From the NCBI GenBank assembly GCA_903853805.1, contig CAINUN010000050.1, forward strand, positions 36,501-100,500: a stretch of 64,000 nucleotides of DNA. The letters run 5' to 3'. The position numbers and the translations under genes are program-made. This document shows positions 18,401 through 27,047 of this stretch, piece after piece. The stretch is from an uncultured Bacteroidota bacterium. GTDB taxonomy: Bacteria; Bacteroidota; Bacteroidia; Chitinophagales; Chitinophagaceae. The notes below the pieces were generated by a model. That model did no database searches. It was not told where the DNA came from and saw nothing but the letters and a program-made list of their open reading frames with translations. Position 1 is the stretch's first letter. Each line of letters opens with the position of its first letter.

Positions 18401-18988
18401 TTATTTTTTAACTCTGTTTGGGTTTTCATTCATGAAATTTTCCCAACTGCTCCGCTTGCTTTTCCCAGAAATTCTCGTTGGTCCTTTTATTTTTGGAATC
18501 GGTGATTTCATTTCATAATGATGACAAAGTGCTACGGCTACAGCGTCTGTTGCATCCATAAATCGTGGGTCTTCTTCAAATTTCAGAATGTGTTGCAGCA
18601 TTTGCCACACTTGCTCTTTAGTAGCATTTCCTTTTCCAGTGATGCTTTGTTTCACTTTTCTTGGTGCATATTCGATTGCTGCAAGTCCGTTCATCATAGA
18701 AGCGGCAATAGCTACACCTTGTGCCCTTCCCAACTTCAACATGCTTTGTACATTCTTACCGAAAAAAGGAGCTTCGATGGCAACAGCTGTTGGCCTGTGC
18801 GTTTTAATCAGCGTTTCCATTTTTCTGAAAATCATTTCCAATCTTTCGGCATGGTCTTGTTTCTTTGCTAATTGCAACACGCCCATTTCCACCAATGAAA
18901 TAGTAGCTTTGTCAATGCTGATTAATCCATAGCCCATCACTAATGTGCCGGGGTCAATGCCAAGAATAATTTGGGGGGAAGTTTGCAA
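18401..18988 (-). CDS. ruvC: Crossover junction endodeoxyribonuclease RuvC
   Basis: Holliday-junction resolvase acting with RuvAB. Catalytic acidic residues are seen in LGIDPGT (Asp12), VAIEAPFFGKN and the C-terminal DATDAVAVALCHH. The length of 195 residues is normal, with a basic tail. The start is TTG at 18988 (MQTSPQIILGID); no ATG is available. That start is only 3 nt from the divergent ATG at 18992. An AT-rich 9-bp inverted repeat overlaps the stop codon and could be a weak terminator. Confidence 0.94.
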   Translation of the reverse strand: MQTSPQIILGIDPGTLVMGYGLISIDKATISLVEMGVLQLAKKQDHAERLEMIFRKMETLIKTHRPTAVAIEAPFFGKNVQSMLKLGRAQGVAIAASMMNGLAAIEYAPRKVKQSITGKGNATKEQVWQMLQHILKFEEDPRFMDATDAVAVALCHHYEMKSPIPKIKGPTRISGKSKRSSWENFMNENPNRVKK

Positions 18989-18991
18989 AAA

Positions 18992-19945
18992 ATGATTTTG
19001 AACAAAAGTAATAAAATAGCGTTCAACTACTTAATAAGCATTGCACTTTCAGCACTGTTGTTTTGGGGTATTTGGGTTCAAATCAAACAACAACTTTCCG
19101 TTACTTCTTTTTCTTTTGATTCTCTGCGCCAACATACTCAATACTTATTCTTTGCTTTTTTGTTGATGCCGCTCAATATTTTTATTGAAAGCAAGAGGTG
19201 GCAATCAATTTCCGATAATGCACAAACAATTTCGTTCAAGGACGCAATGCAAAGTGTGTTTTGCGGCATTGCTTTTTCTGTCATCACGCCTAACAGAATC
19301 GGAGAATATCCAGGTCGAATTTATTTCTTAAAAAGAAAAAATGTCATTCGACTCATTGCCGTTTCAGTTATGGCAGTACTTGCGCAAATACTCGTATTCG
19401 TTGTTTTAGGAAGCATGGGAATATTGCGTTTTCACTGCTTGTTTTCAACTGTTCTTATCAAAGGGTTTAGTGTACTATTGATTGGCGTTTTTATTATGCT
19501 TCTTCTTTCCTTTTTCTTCTTTGAACAATGGATGAATCGATTGGCTCGTTTTCACATTTTTAAAAGATTGAAAACCTATACTTATCTCGTTCAAAAAATT
19601 TCTACAAAAGAACAAATGAAAGTGTTGCTGCTTTCATTTTTACGAGTACTCGTATTCTCCACACAGTTGGTTTTGTTGCTTTGGTGGAATGAAATCAACG
19701 TTACTTTTTTCGATGGATTACTGATGGCATTTGTCTTCTTTTTGTCCATCGCCGTTATACCTTCTTTTGCTTTTGCAGAATTAGGTATTAGGGGTAAAAT
19801 GAGTTTGTTTCTGTTTGCTCCTTTCTCTTCGAATGCTATTGGAATTGTAATGGCAATCTTTATGCTTTGGTGCATCAATCTTTTATTGCCAGCACTATTC
19901 GGTTATTTTATTTTGCTTAAAAACAAATTGTTGTTGAAGAAATGA
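18992..19945 (+). CDS. Flippase-like membrane protein (LPG synthase TM region family)
   Basis: The 317-residue protein has about seven to eight hydrophobic helices and the family signatures ESKRWQSIS, GIAFSVITPNRIGEYPGR and the late segment PSFAFAELGIRGKMSLF. The family (UPF0104, the membrane half of lysylphosphatidylglycerol synthase) moves lipids across the inner membrane; the substrate is unknown. The ORF track starts at a TTG (18971) inside ruvC; ATG at 18992 is preferred. The stop overlaps the DUF3108 gene by 4 nt. Confidence 0.82.
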   Translation: MILNKSNKIAFNYLISIALSALLFWGIWVQIKQQLSVTSFSFDSLRQHTQYLFFAFLLMPLNIFIESKRWQSISDNAQTISFKDAMQSVFCGIAFSVITPNRIGEYPGRIYFLKRKNVIRLIAVSVMAVLAQILVFVVLGSMGILRFHCLFSTVLIKGFSVLLIGVFIMLLLSFFFFEQWMNRLARFHIFKRLKTYTYLVQKISTKEQMKVLLLSFLRVLVFSTQLVLLLWWNEINVTFFDGLLMAFVFFLSIAVIPSFAFAELGIRGKMSLFLFAPFSSNAIGIVMAIFMLWCINLLLPALFGYFILLKNKLLLKK

Positions 19946-20748
19946 AATCGTTGCTATCAAAATTTTCAACTGCTTTAATTGTATTGATTGTATTTGTAAC
20001 CACTACAAGTGCTCAAGAAGATTTTTGCAACACAAAGAACACATCCTTTCTCATTGGCGAAAAACTTTCTTACCGTGTTTACTACAATATGGCTATGATT
20101 TGGGTGTCTGCCGGTGAAGCACATTTTTATGTAAAAAACGAAAAACAAAATGGAAAATCTTTTTATCATTTTATTGGCGATGGCAATACTTTGAAAGCCT
20201 ATGAATGGTTCTACAAAGTGCAGGATGTGTATGAAAGTTATGTCGATGCAGAAACTATGTTGCCGCTTCGTGCAGTCAGAAATGTAAATGAAGGAAGCCA
20301 TAAAGTTAATAACGATGCCTTCTTTAATTATTCTGCATTAACAGCGACATCTAATGATGGTGTTTGTAAAATTCCTGTTTGCGTACAAGATGTTTTATCA
20401 GCCATTTTCTTTGCTCGTAATTTGGACTTTACCAAGTTTACGGTAGGTGCGAAAATCCCTTTCAACATGTACCTTGACAACAAGGTTTATCATTTGTTCA
20501 TCCGTTATTTGGGTAAAGAAAAAATCACCACACGTTTTGGCACTTTCAACGCTATAAAATTTAGTCCGTTACTCATCAATGGCACTTTGTTTACTGGTGG
20601 TGAAAAAATGACTGTTTGGGTAAGCGATGATGCTAACCATGTTCCAGTGCGTGTGGAAAGTCCCATTACTATTGGCAGCATTAAAGTGGATTTAGTGGCT
20701 TACGAAAATCTTCGTTATCCATTTCGTGCATTGCTCCGTCTTAATTGA
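19942..20748 (+). CDS. DUF3108 domain-containing secreted protein
   Basis: The 268-residue protein has a signal peptide (to TTSAQ) and the DUF3108 pattern: LIGEKLSYRVYYNMAMIWVSAGEA, WFYKVQDVYESYVDAETMLPLRAVRNVNEG, and the late block KITTRFGTFNAIKFSPLL with GEKMTVWVSDDANHVPVRVE. Such proteins are periplasmic or outer-membrane beta-rich proteins without an established role. Translationally coupled (ATGA overlap) to the flippase-like gene, which hints at an envelope-lipid task for the pair. Confidence 0.88.
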   Translation: MKSLLSKFSTALIVLIVFVTTTSAQEDFCNTKNTSFLIGEKLSYRVYYNMAMIWVSAGEAHFYVKNEKQNGKSFYHFIGDGNTLKAYEWFYKVQDVYESYVDAETMLPLRAVRNVNEGSHKVNNDAFFNYSALTATSNDGVCKIPVCVQDVLSAIFFARNLDFTKFTVGAKIPFNMYLDNKVYHLFIRYLGKEKITTRFGTFNAIKFSPLLINGTLFTGGEKMTVWVSDDANHVPVRVESPITIGSIKVDLVAYENLRYPFRALLRLN

Positions 20749-20779
20749 ATAACTATTTTCGTCTTTCACAAATTTCTCA

Positions 20780-22060
20780 ATGCACTTACTCAAAGCCTTT
20801 TTCTTTTTCTTGATTTTACACCCATTCTTTCTTCATGCTCAAGATGAAAAACAATGGATGAAAAAACAGTTAGACATCATGGCCGGTTCTTCCATGAAAG
20901 GTCGCGGCTATGTGGGCAAAGGCGGTGAAAAAGCCGCTCATTATATCAATAATCTGTTCAAGAATTTTGGCTTGCAATCTTTTTATGAAGCAGGCGACTA
21001 TTTGCAAGAATATTCTTTTTCTGTAAACACTTTTCCCAACAAGGTTTTTCTAAGATTGCAACAAAAGAAACTGAAGCCGGGCGTTGATTTTATTGTACAT
21101 GCAGCAAGCCAAGGTTATAGTTGCAGCAACAAGAAAATCGAAACCCTAAATCTTAGAAACGTAAAAGACAGTATCGAATGGCATAGGCTCAAAAAAAACA
21201 TTAAACAAGACAAAGCTTATTTCCTTCAAGATGCCGACACGGTGGTGAAGTATGTGTATAATTCTTCACGAAAATTTGCTAAAGATTTACCCCAAGGTTT
21301 GTTTCTCATTCCGCAACATGGCAAGCTGACTTGGACGGTGGCAACCGAAACAATTCCTGCTACTATTTTTTATGTTGAAGACACGGTTTTGCCTCAACAC
21401 ATCAAAAAGGTTTCTGTAAAACTCGATGAGCAATTCATTCCTAATTTCAAGAACAACAATGTCATTGGGTATGTAAAGGGAACAGTATTTCCTGATAGTT
21501 TCCTAGTGTTTTCTGCCCACTTCGACCATCTTGGAAAAATGGGAAAGCACACCATTTTCCCGGGGGCAAACGACAATGCTAGCGGCACTTCTTTGATGCT
21601 GTATATGGCCAACTATTTTGCAGAGCACCCACAGAAATATTCCATTGCTTTTATGGCTTTTAGTGGTGAAGAAGCAGGTCTTTTAGGTTCTAAATTTTAT
21701 ACCAACAACCCCTTATTTCCACTCAAGAAAATTCGTTTCCTAATCAATCTCGACATGGCAGGCGAAGCCATCAATGGCATTACGGTGGTGAATGCTACTG
21801 AACAAAAAAAGGCTTTTCAAACCCTCAAGAATATCAACGAAGACTTCCACTTTCTTTCTAAAATAAATGAACGTGGACAAACCCAAAACAGCGACCATTT
21901 TCATTTTAGCGAAAAGGGGGTGCCTGCCATTTTTATTTATGCCAATGGCACCAAACCTTATTACCACGATGTGTTTGACCAAGCCAAGGAAGTGACTTTT
22001 GATGGGGTGGATGGGATGATTGATTTGCTGAAAGAATTTGTGGAACGATTGCAGCGGTGA
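20780..22060 (+). CDS. M28 family metallopeptidase
   Basis: The 426-residue secreted aminopeptidase has a signal peptide (to FFLHAQ) and the dizinc site residues in SAHFDHLG, PGANDNASGT, AFSGEEAGLLGS, NLDMAG and the closing YYHDVFDQ. Between the signal and the catalytic domain lies an inserted domain (about residues 70-220), as in PA-like or other M28 variants. It is expected to act in the periplasm or be surface exposed. It follows DUF3108 by 31 nt and is probably co-transcribed. Confidence 0.9.
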   Translation: MHLLKAFFFFLILHPFFLHAQDEKQWMKKQLDIMAGSSMKGRGYVGKGGEKAAHYINNLFKNFGLQSFYEAGDYLQEYSFSVNTFPNKVFLRLQQKKLKPGVDFIVHAASQGYSCSNKKIETLNLRNVKDSIEWHRLKKNIKQDKAYFLQDADTVVKYVYNSSRKFAKDLPQGLFLIPQHGKLTWTVATETIPATIFYVEDTVLPQHIKKVSVKLDEQFIPNFKNNNVIGYVKGTVFPDSFLVFSAHFDHLGKMGKHTIFPGANDNASGTSLMLYMANYFAEHPQKYSIAFMAFSGEEAGLLGSKFYTNNPLFPLKKIRFLINLDMAGEAINGITVVNATEQKKAFQTLKNINEDFHFLSKINERGQTQNSDHFHFSEKGVPAIFIYANGTKPYYHDVFDQAKEVTFDGVDGMIDLLKEFVERLQR

Positions 22061-22073
22061 GGGTTTCGTTTTT

Positions 22074-22128
22074 GATGATGAAGCAGATGCTTCGCCAAAC
22101 TGTTTTGACAAGCTACGAGGAATTGAGA
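22074..22128 (+). repeat. Hairpin repeat copy A (left direct repeat of the TA cassette)
   Basis: A 55-bp sequence, GATGATGAAGCAGATGCTTCG..., is nearly the same as copy B at 22704-22761 (six mismatches and one 3-nt gap by eye). It contains the small hairpin AAGCA-GA-TGCTT followed by CGCCAAACTG. Confidence 0.8.
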
Positions 22129-22134
22129 CCATCA

Positions 22135-22458
22135 TTATTTAATCACAACAGCACCTAATGGAAGTTTTTCCTGTGCTAAAAAGTCTTTTACCAACGGCGA
22201 CAATTTTGTGAGTTCATCATAGCTGTTAATAACCGCAGACAGGACAAAGACTGTTATAGAATATTTCTGAAAGTTTTGTTGGTGCTGAAGATTTTTGTCA
22301 AAGGTTAATAGTGCATCAAAGCTGTTCTCGATAAGCAACGACATAAGCTCTCCATTCTTTTTTCCTTCCCAGTTTTTATCCCGAACAGTATAAATTTGGT
22401 GCTCCGAAAAATCAAGTTTTAACCTTTTGGGTAAATTCTCATCAAGCAACAGCTTCAT
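22135..22458 (-). CDS. DUF5615 PIN-like toxin
   Basis: The 107-residue protein begins MKLLLDENLPKRL and has acidic residues in LLTFDKNLQH, the pattern of DUF5615/Mut7-C PIN-like proteins. In the family these are predicted ribonucleases paired with a DUF433 antitoxin. The upstream DUF433 gene overlaps it by 17 bp. The role as a toxin is inferred from family and context, not shown. Confidence 0.85.
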   Translation of the reverse strand: MKLLLDENLPKRLKLDFSEHQIYTVRDKNWEGKKNGELMSLLIENSFDALLTFDKNLQHQQNFQKYSITVFVLSAVINSYDELTKLSPLVKDFLAQEKLPLGAVVIK

Positions 22459-22681
22459 AAAGTTGAGCTATGTTTTTGCTATTAAAAAGCTTGCTTGCAC
22501 AATCGAGCAAAGCAATTGCTTGTTCTGTTGTTACAGAAGGGAAATCTTCTAAAAACACATCGAGTGAAAGACCTGTTTCTAAATGATCGAATAAAGTTTC
22601 TACCGGAACGCGTGTACCCTTAAACACCACCTGACCACCAAGTGTTCCTTCATCCATTGAAATAATGTTGTCGAGTTTCAT
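22442..22681 (-). CDS. DUF433 antitoxin
   Basis: The 79-residue protein has the DUF433 pattern: GTLGGQVVFKGTRVPVETLFDHLETGLSLDVFLEDFPSVTTEQAIALLD. This is a small helix-turn-helix-like fold found in front of DUF5615 toxins, and it probably neutralises the toxin and autoregulates the pair. The cassette is flanked by direct repeats and lies between genes of opposite strand, which suggests acquisition as a unit. Confidence 0.87.
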   Translation of the reverse strand: MKLDNIISMDEGTLGGQVVFKGTRVPVETLFDHLETGLSLDVFLEDFPSVTTEQAIALLDCASKLFNSKNIAQLYEAVA

Positions 22682-22703
22682 AGCTCAAAGTTATTGTTTT
22701 ATT

Positions 22704-22761
22704 GATGATGACGAAGCACATGCTTCGCCAAACTGTTAAAACAAGCTAAGAGGAACTGAGA
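22704..22761 (+). repeat. Hairpin repeat copy B (right direct repeat of the TA cassette)
   Basis: GATGATGACGAAGCACATGCTTCGCCAAACTG with the hairpin CGAAGCA-CA-TGCTTCG. Same orientation as copy A on the other side of the TA genes. Its tail (ACAAGCTAAGAGGAACTGAGA) matches copy A as well. Confidence 0.8.
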
Positions 22762-22785
22762 AACATCTGGAACAGCTAGCTTTCA

Positions 22786-23616
22786 TCATTTCGCTTTTTC
22801 AAATTCGTAAGCTATGTCGTCCGCTTCACCACCAGCGAAATCACCTTCACTTGAATTAGACACAACTTTATCTCCGTCTTTGTACACATTATGGACATTC
22901 CTAAGAATAAGTTTGCCCCCTATAAATGACCAGTTATATTGTTTGATAAAATGTCCGCTTTTGTCAAACAGATTAATTAAATCCATTTGTGGAACCATTT
23001 CCCAAAAATCAATTACTACTTCATATGTTGCTGCACTATCAATTCCGTATATTCCATAATAATCTGAAAAGTCGTCCTTTGAAATAAGGCTGTCGCTAAA
23101 GAGCACTGAATGACCAGAGGCAATATATTTATCTTTAAGAATATTATCAATGAAATATTTACTCAAACTTTTAATGTTTTTGTCTGCCCTTTTATAAATG
23201 TAGGTTGCTGGGTCAGCTTTTTGTTTCCAATATTTATTATTGTGATACTCTTTGATTTTTAGCTGAGAGAAATTATTTTCAAATGTCAACACATAGTATT
23301 GAACAGTGTCACCCGCCTGATATACATAGTTGCTAACTTTCTTTAAAGGAAGCTTGAAGTCCTCGTGATATCCTTTGAAATAACAACTGTCAGGTTGCTT
23401 GGTGTCAAAGGCTACTTCGTAAGCAAAACTCGCAAAAGTCCAAGCATATTTGAAAATACTTTTATAGAAAATTGTGGAGTCTATATATGCCGTGTAATGC
23501 CATATGCCTGTTGGAAAATCCGGGATAGAAGCATTGGTATTTACGGGTTGGTAAGTGGGTTTGACCGTCGCTTTTTGTCCGTCACCACCAAGGCAACTAG
23601 AGAAAAACATTATCAA
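22786..23616 (-). CDS. Uncharacterised lipoprotein
   Basis: Predicted lipoprotein of about 276 residues: FFSSCLGG is a lipobox, then a Thr/Pro-rich linker and a mostly beta-rich body. No family is recognised. The start is odd: the first ATG (23610) leaves only three residues before the lipobox, the track's TTG (23616) leaves five. In frame upstream are codons for RQILTIIILIM, clearly a signal helix, back to a TAG at 23641-23643 with no ATG or GTG. Translation must use a rare start such as CTG (23631), or the 5' end has mutated. Confidence 0.7.
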   Translation of the reverse strand: MIMFFSSCLGGDGQKATVKPTYQPVNTNASIPDFPTGIWHYTAYIDSTIFYKSIFKYAWTFASFAYEVAFDTKQPDSCYFKGYHEDFKLPLKKVSNYVYQAGDTVQYYVLTFENNFSQLKIKEYHNNKYWKQKADPATYIYKRADKNIKSLSKYFIDNILKDKYIASGHSVLFSDSLISKDDFSDYYGIYGIDSAATYEVVIDFWEMVPQMDLINLFDKSGHFIKQYNWSFIGGKLILRNVHNVYKDGDKVVSNSSEGDFAGGEADDIAYEFEKAK

Positions 23617-23680
23617 AATTATTATTGTCAGTATTTGTCTCTAGGTTGTTTTATTGTTCGTTTCTTATCGGAATATTAAA

Positions 23681-23742
23681 AGTTGGTAGGTCGCTCAATA
23701 ATTACTACCAACCCAGTTTGGCGAAGATTGCATCTTCGTCTT
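23681..23742 (-). repeat. Hairpin repeat copy C, inverted, with adjacent 8-bp inverted repeat
   Basis: On the minus strand GACGAAGATGCAATCTTCGCCAAACTG matches copies A and B in its hairpin arms (CGAAG / CTTCG) and in the CGCCAAACTG flank. Next to it lies a second inverted repeat, GTTGGTAG (23681-23691 region) and CTACCAAC. Confidence 0.65.
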
Positions 23743-23767
23743 TCCTTCAATCTTCCAAAAATACCAA

Positions 23768-24019
23768 TTTCCCTCTACTTCACATCCACTTCACTCCAAG
23801 TGATTCTAGTTTCACTTTTTCAATAACTAGTTTATCAATTTCAAGAACTCACTTCACTCCAAGTGATTCTAGTTTCACTTTTTCAAGAACTAGTTTATCA
23901 ATTTCAAGAACTCACTTCACTCCAAGTGATTCCAGTTTCACTTTGAGTGAAACCATAACTACAATTTCAAGAACTTACCTCACTTAAAGTGAGGTGAGTT
24001 TCACTTTGAGTGAAACTGA
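23768..24019. repeat. Tandem palindromic array 2 (21-bp units)
   Basis: Eleven consecutive 21-bp units in perfect register from 23789 to 24019, plus one degenerate unit before. Dyads of the form CACT-nnn-AGTG start at 23792, 23855, 23918, 23939, 23981 and 24002, all separated by multiples of 21 bp. The first six units also form a 63-bp higher-order repeat. Arms vary in step (TTTCACT/AGTGAAA in one unit, CCTCACT/AGTGAGG in another). The array fills most of the gap between the lipoprotein and the M2 peptidase genes (23617-24153). The ORF 23625-23987 is a by-product. Confidence 0.92.
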
Positions 24020-24153
24020 AGACAAAATGATAAAACGTTGTGGTCTTTTTTTAATAAAAACTCAGTGTTCTTTGTGCTTCCTTCGACTGCTTTGTGGTTA
24101 TCAATCAACATCTCTCCCATAGAATTCTTACTTTCGTTGCAATCATTTTTTCA

Positions 24154-25947
24154 ATGAAAGCAAGCAAACTTTTTTCAGGAATTATTTTTCTTTCCTTTTT
24201 CTTTTCGTTTTCAGCAAAAGCACAAACTGTTCAGCAATTTCTTGATCAATATACTCAGGAATATGTGAAGCTATATACCAATTCATCGTTGGCACAATGG
24301 CGCGCCAATATTGAAATAAAGGAAGGCGACACCACCAATAGTTTCATGGCGCAAAAAACGGATGAGGCAATGGCGGAGTTCACGGGCAGCAAGACTAATA
24401 TTGAGCAGGCAAGAAAGTTTTTGAAAGAAAAAACACTCACCGAAAAACAAAGAAAGCAACTCGAAATCATTCTTTACAACGCTGCCAACAATCCGCAAAC
24501 AGTTGCCAATATTGTAAAAATGCGCATCAAAGCAGAGAACGAACAAACCCAAAAGCTCTATGGCTTTCAATATATGTATGATGGCAAAAAAGTGAGCACC
24601 AACGATTTGGATGATGTTTTGAAAAAAGAAACCGACCTCCATAAACGCCAAGCTGCTTGGGAAGCGAGCAAAGAAGTGGGGAAGAGTTTAAAACCTGGTT
24701 TGCTTATGCTGCGCGATTTAAGAAACAATACGGTGATGGCTTTGGGTTACCACGATTTCTTCACCTATCAGGTGTCGGACTACAACATGAAGACCGATGA
24801 GATGATGAAAACTATGGATAAACTCATACAACAGCTTTATCCGCTTTACCGTGAATTGCATACATGGATGCGCTATGAAATGGCGAAGAAATACGGTGTG
24901 AAAGAAGTACCAGATTATTTACCGGCTCATTGGTTGCCCAATCGTTGGGGGCAAGATTGGAGTTCAGCGGTGAATGTCACAGGGCTTAATTTGGATAGCG
25001 TTTTAGGAACAAAATCTGCTTCTTGGGTTGTTCATGAAGGCGAGCGTTTATACACAAGCATCGGTTATCCTTCCCTTCCCGAAAACTTTTGGCAAAACTC
25101 AAGCCTTTATCCTTATCCGGCAGATAGCAATGTGAAGAAAAACAACCATGCTTCTGCTTGGCACATTGACCTAAATAAAAATGTCCGTAGCCTCATGAGC
25201 GTGGAACCCAACGCAGAGTGGTATGAAACTGCCAATCATGAACTAGGGCATATTTACTATTACCTTACTTATTCAAACGATAATGTTCCGCCTTTGTTAC
25301 GTGCTGGTGCTAATCGTGCTTACCATGAAGCCCTTGGTTCTATGATGGGTTTGGCTGCCATGCAAAAACCCTATTTAGTAGGAAGAGGATTAATCAATGC
25401 CAACACCAAAACAGATGAAATGCAATCTTTACTGAAAGAAGCATTGAATACGGTAGTCTTCATGTATTTCTCTTGCGGAACCATGAGCAATTTTGAAAAA
25501 GCACTTTATGTAGATAATCTTCCTGAAAATGAATTTAATAGAAAATGGTGGGACTTAGCTAGGAAATATCAAGGAATTGTTCCGCCAACCAACCGTGGAG
25601 AAGAATATGCGGATGCAGCTACCAAAACGCATATTAACGACGACCCTGCGCAATATTATGATTATGCACTTTCTTATGTGATTCTTTACCAATTACACAA
25701 TCACATTGCTAAGAAAATCCTTCATCAAGACCCAAGAGCCACCAATTATTATGGAAACAAAGAAATAGGGAAATTCATTAAAACAATCATGCAGCCAGGC
25801 GCTTCTGTTGATTGGCGAAAAGTGTTGAAACAAAGCACCGGTGAAGAATTGAACGCTAATGCTATGCTTGAGTATTTTCAACCTTTAATGAATTGGTTGA
25901 AAAAAGAAAATCAAGGAAGGAAGTATTCATTGCCTATGAAAATGTAA
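24154..25947 (+). CDS. M2 family (angiotensin-converting enzyme-like) dipeptidyl carboxypeptidase
   Basis: The 597-residue secreted zinc peptidase has a signal peptide (MKASKLFSGIIFLSFFFSFSAKAQ), an all-helical body and the gluzincin motif HELGH at about residue 362, with the downstream Glu in NRAYHEALGSMMG as third ligand. This matches bacterial M2 peptidases, which remove dipeptides from the C-terminus of peptides in the periplasm. The track start (24094) adds an unlikely N-terminal extension; ATG at 24154 starts the signal peptide. The polysaccharide locus begins 13 nt after its stop. Confidence 0.9.
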   Translation: MKASKLFSGIIFLSFFFSFSAKAQTVQQFLDQYTQEYVKLYTNSSLAQWRANIEIKEGDTTNSFMAQKTDEAMAEFTGSKTNIEQARKFLKEKTLTEKQRKQLEIILYNAANNPQTVANIVKMRIKAENEQTQKLYGFQYMYDGKKVSTNDLDDVLKKETDLHKRQAAWEASKEVGKSLKPGLLMLRDLRNNTVMALGYHDFFTYQVSDYNMKTDEMMKTMDKLIQQLYPLYRELHTWMRYEMAKKYGVKEVPDYLPAHWLPNRWGQDWSSAVNVTGLNLDSVLGTKSASWVVHEGERLYTSIGYPSLPENFWQNSSLYPYPADSNVKKNNHASAWHIDLNKNVRSLMSVEPNAEWYETANHELGHIYYYLTYSNDNVPPLLRAGANRAYHEALGSMMGLAAMQKPYLVGRGLINANTKTDEMQSLLKEALNTVVFMYFSCGTMSNFEKALYVDNLPENEFNRKWWDLARKYQGIVPPTNRGEEYADAATKTHINDDPAQYYDYALSYVILYQLHNHIAKKILHQDPRATNYYGNKEIGKFIKTIMQPGASVDWRKVLKQSTGEELNANAMLEYFQPLMNWLKKENQGRKYSLPMKM

Positions 25948-25960
25948 GAACTGTTAAGCC

Positions 25961-27037
25961 ATGATGATATTTTATTGGTTGCAGTATCTTTTTGTGTTTT
26001 TTCTATCATCGTTATCAACTTTCAAGCGGAAAGCGATGTGTTTTTCATTTGCATCCCTTTGGATTTTTCTGGTATTTTTTGCTGCTTCAAGGTCTTCAAA
26101 AGTAGATTTAGATTACCAAGCATATGTCAATTATTTTGTCAAGTTCATGTCGGGGTTTAATTACTTTACTTCAAACAGAGTAATTTTTTATGAGCCTTGT
26201 TTCTATTTTATTCCCATAATTGGCAAAACGCTTTTCAATCCGCCTTACGATCTTTATGCATGTTTTACAATTTTTGCCTGCCTTGGCGTTTATTTCAAAC
26301 TTAAATCATTTCAACTTTCCAACTCTTTCTTTCTTACAATGCTCTTATATGGCAGCTCTTATTTCATCCTTCATGAAATGACTCAAATAAGAGTTGGCAT
26401 CGCAACCGGAATCTTATTACTTAGCATAAAACCATGTTATAACCGTAATTTAAAATCATTTATTCTACACATTCTTTCCGCGTGTTTTTTTCATTATTCA
26501 AGCATTGTATTTTTCCCCCTTTATTTTCTAAAAACAAAATCACTCAACAAGACTTTTTGGTTGTTTATGATTGGTCTTGGGTATTTTTTGGCAATTATAA
26601 ACATTGATATTCTTAAGCTTACACACCTTTCATCTTATTTTGTAAAAGTAGAATTGTACACTAAAGCTGCTGAAGCTCATGAAACACACTATACCATCAA
26701 CATTTATAACTTTGGAATTTTCATCAGTATTATTATGTCAATTGTAATGATATTGAAACATGAAATGCTCTCCAAGTTCAACCCTTATATCAATTTGATT
26801 TTGAAAATAAATGTGCTCTCTATTTTTGCATTTACAGCGCTTTCCTTTTTACCTGTTTTTGCCGGAAGATTATCAGAGTTATTTGCCATAGTACAAATGT
26901 TGATGTACCCAACATTGATTTATGTTTTCAGAGAAAAGTTTGTGGGGTATGCCATTGTGATAGTTATATCTTTTCTCAATTTCTGGAACTTTTTCTATCA
27001 TAGTAAACTTGTGTTTCCATATAGTGTTTGGTGGTAA
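25961..27037 (+). CDS. EpsG/Wzy-like polysaccharide polymerase
   Basis: The 358-residue integral membrane protein has about ten transmembrane helices and the EpsG-type motif ASRSSKVDLDYQAYVNYF, in which the Asp/Tyr segment is typical, followed by EPCFYFI and EMTQIRVGIATGILL. EpsG/Wzy proteins polymerise oligosaccharide repeat units on the outer face of the inner membrane. The neighbouring glycosyltransferases and export genes support this. Sequence is divergent, so the exact class is uncertain. Confidence 0.75.
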   Translation: MMIFYWLQYLFVFFLSSLSTFKRKAMCFSFASLWIFLVFFAASRSSKVDLDYQAYVNYFVKFMSGFNYFTSNRVIFYEPCFYFIPIIGKTLFNPPYDLYACFTIFACLGVYFKLKSFQLSNSFFLTMLLYGSSYFILHEMTQIRVGIATGILLLSIKPCYNRNLKSFILHILSACFFHYSSIVFFPLYFLKTKSLNKTFWLFMIGLGYFLAIINIDILKLTHLSSYFVKVELYTKAAEAHETHYTINIYNFGIFISIIMSIVMILKHEMLSKFNPYINLILKINVLSIFAFTALSFLPVFAGRLSELFAIVQMLMYPTLIYVFREKFVGYAIVIVISFLNFWNFFYHSKLVFPYSVWW

Positions 27038-27047
27038 AAAAGGATAA

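Noticed and set aside
18381-18408. AAAAATAAT/ATTATTTTT inverted repeat at the ruvC stop
   Set aside because: Only A/T pairs and overlaps the stop codon; too weak to call a terminator.
22135-22681. Interpretation of the TA cassette as part of a transposon
   Set aside because: No transposase and no terminal inverted repeats or target duplication could be seen; only imperfect direct repeats.
23625-23987. ORF over array 2 (HFTPSDSSFTFS repeats)
   Set aside because: Made by the 21-bp repeat, divisible by three. Not a protein.
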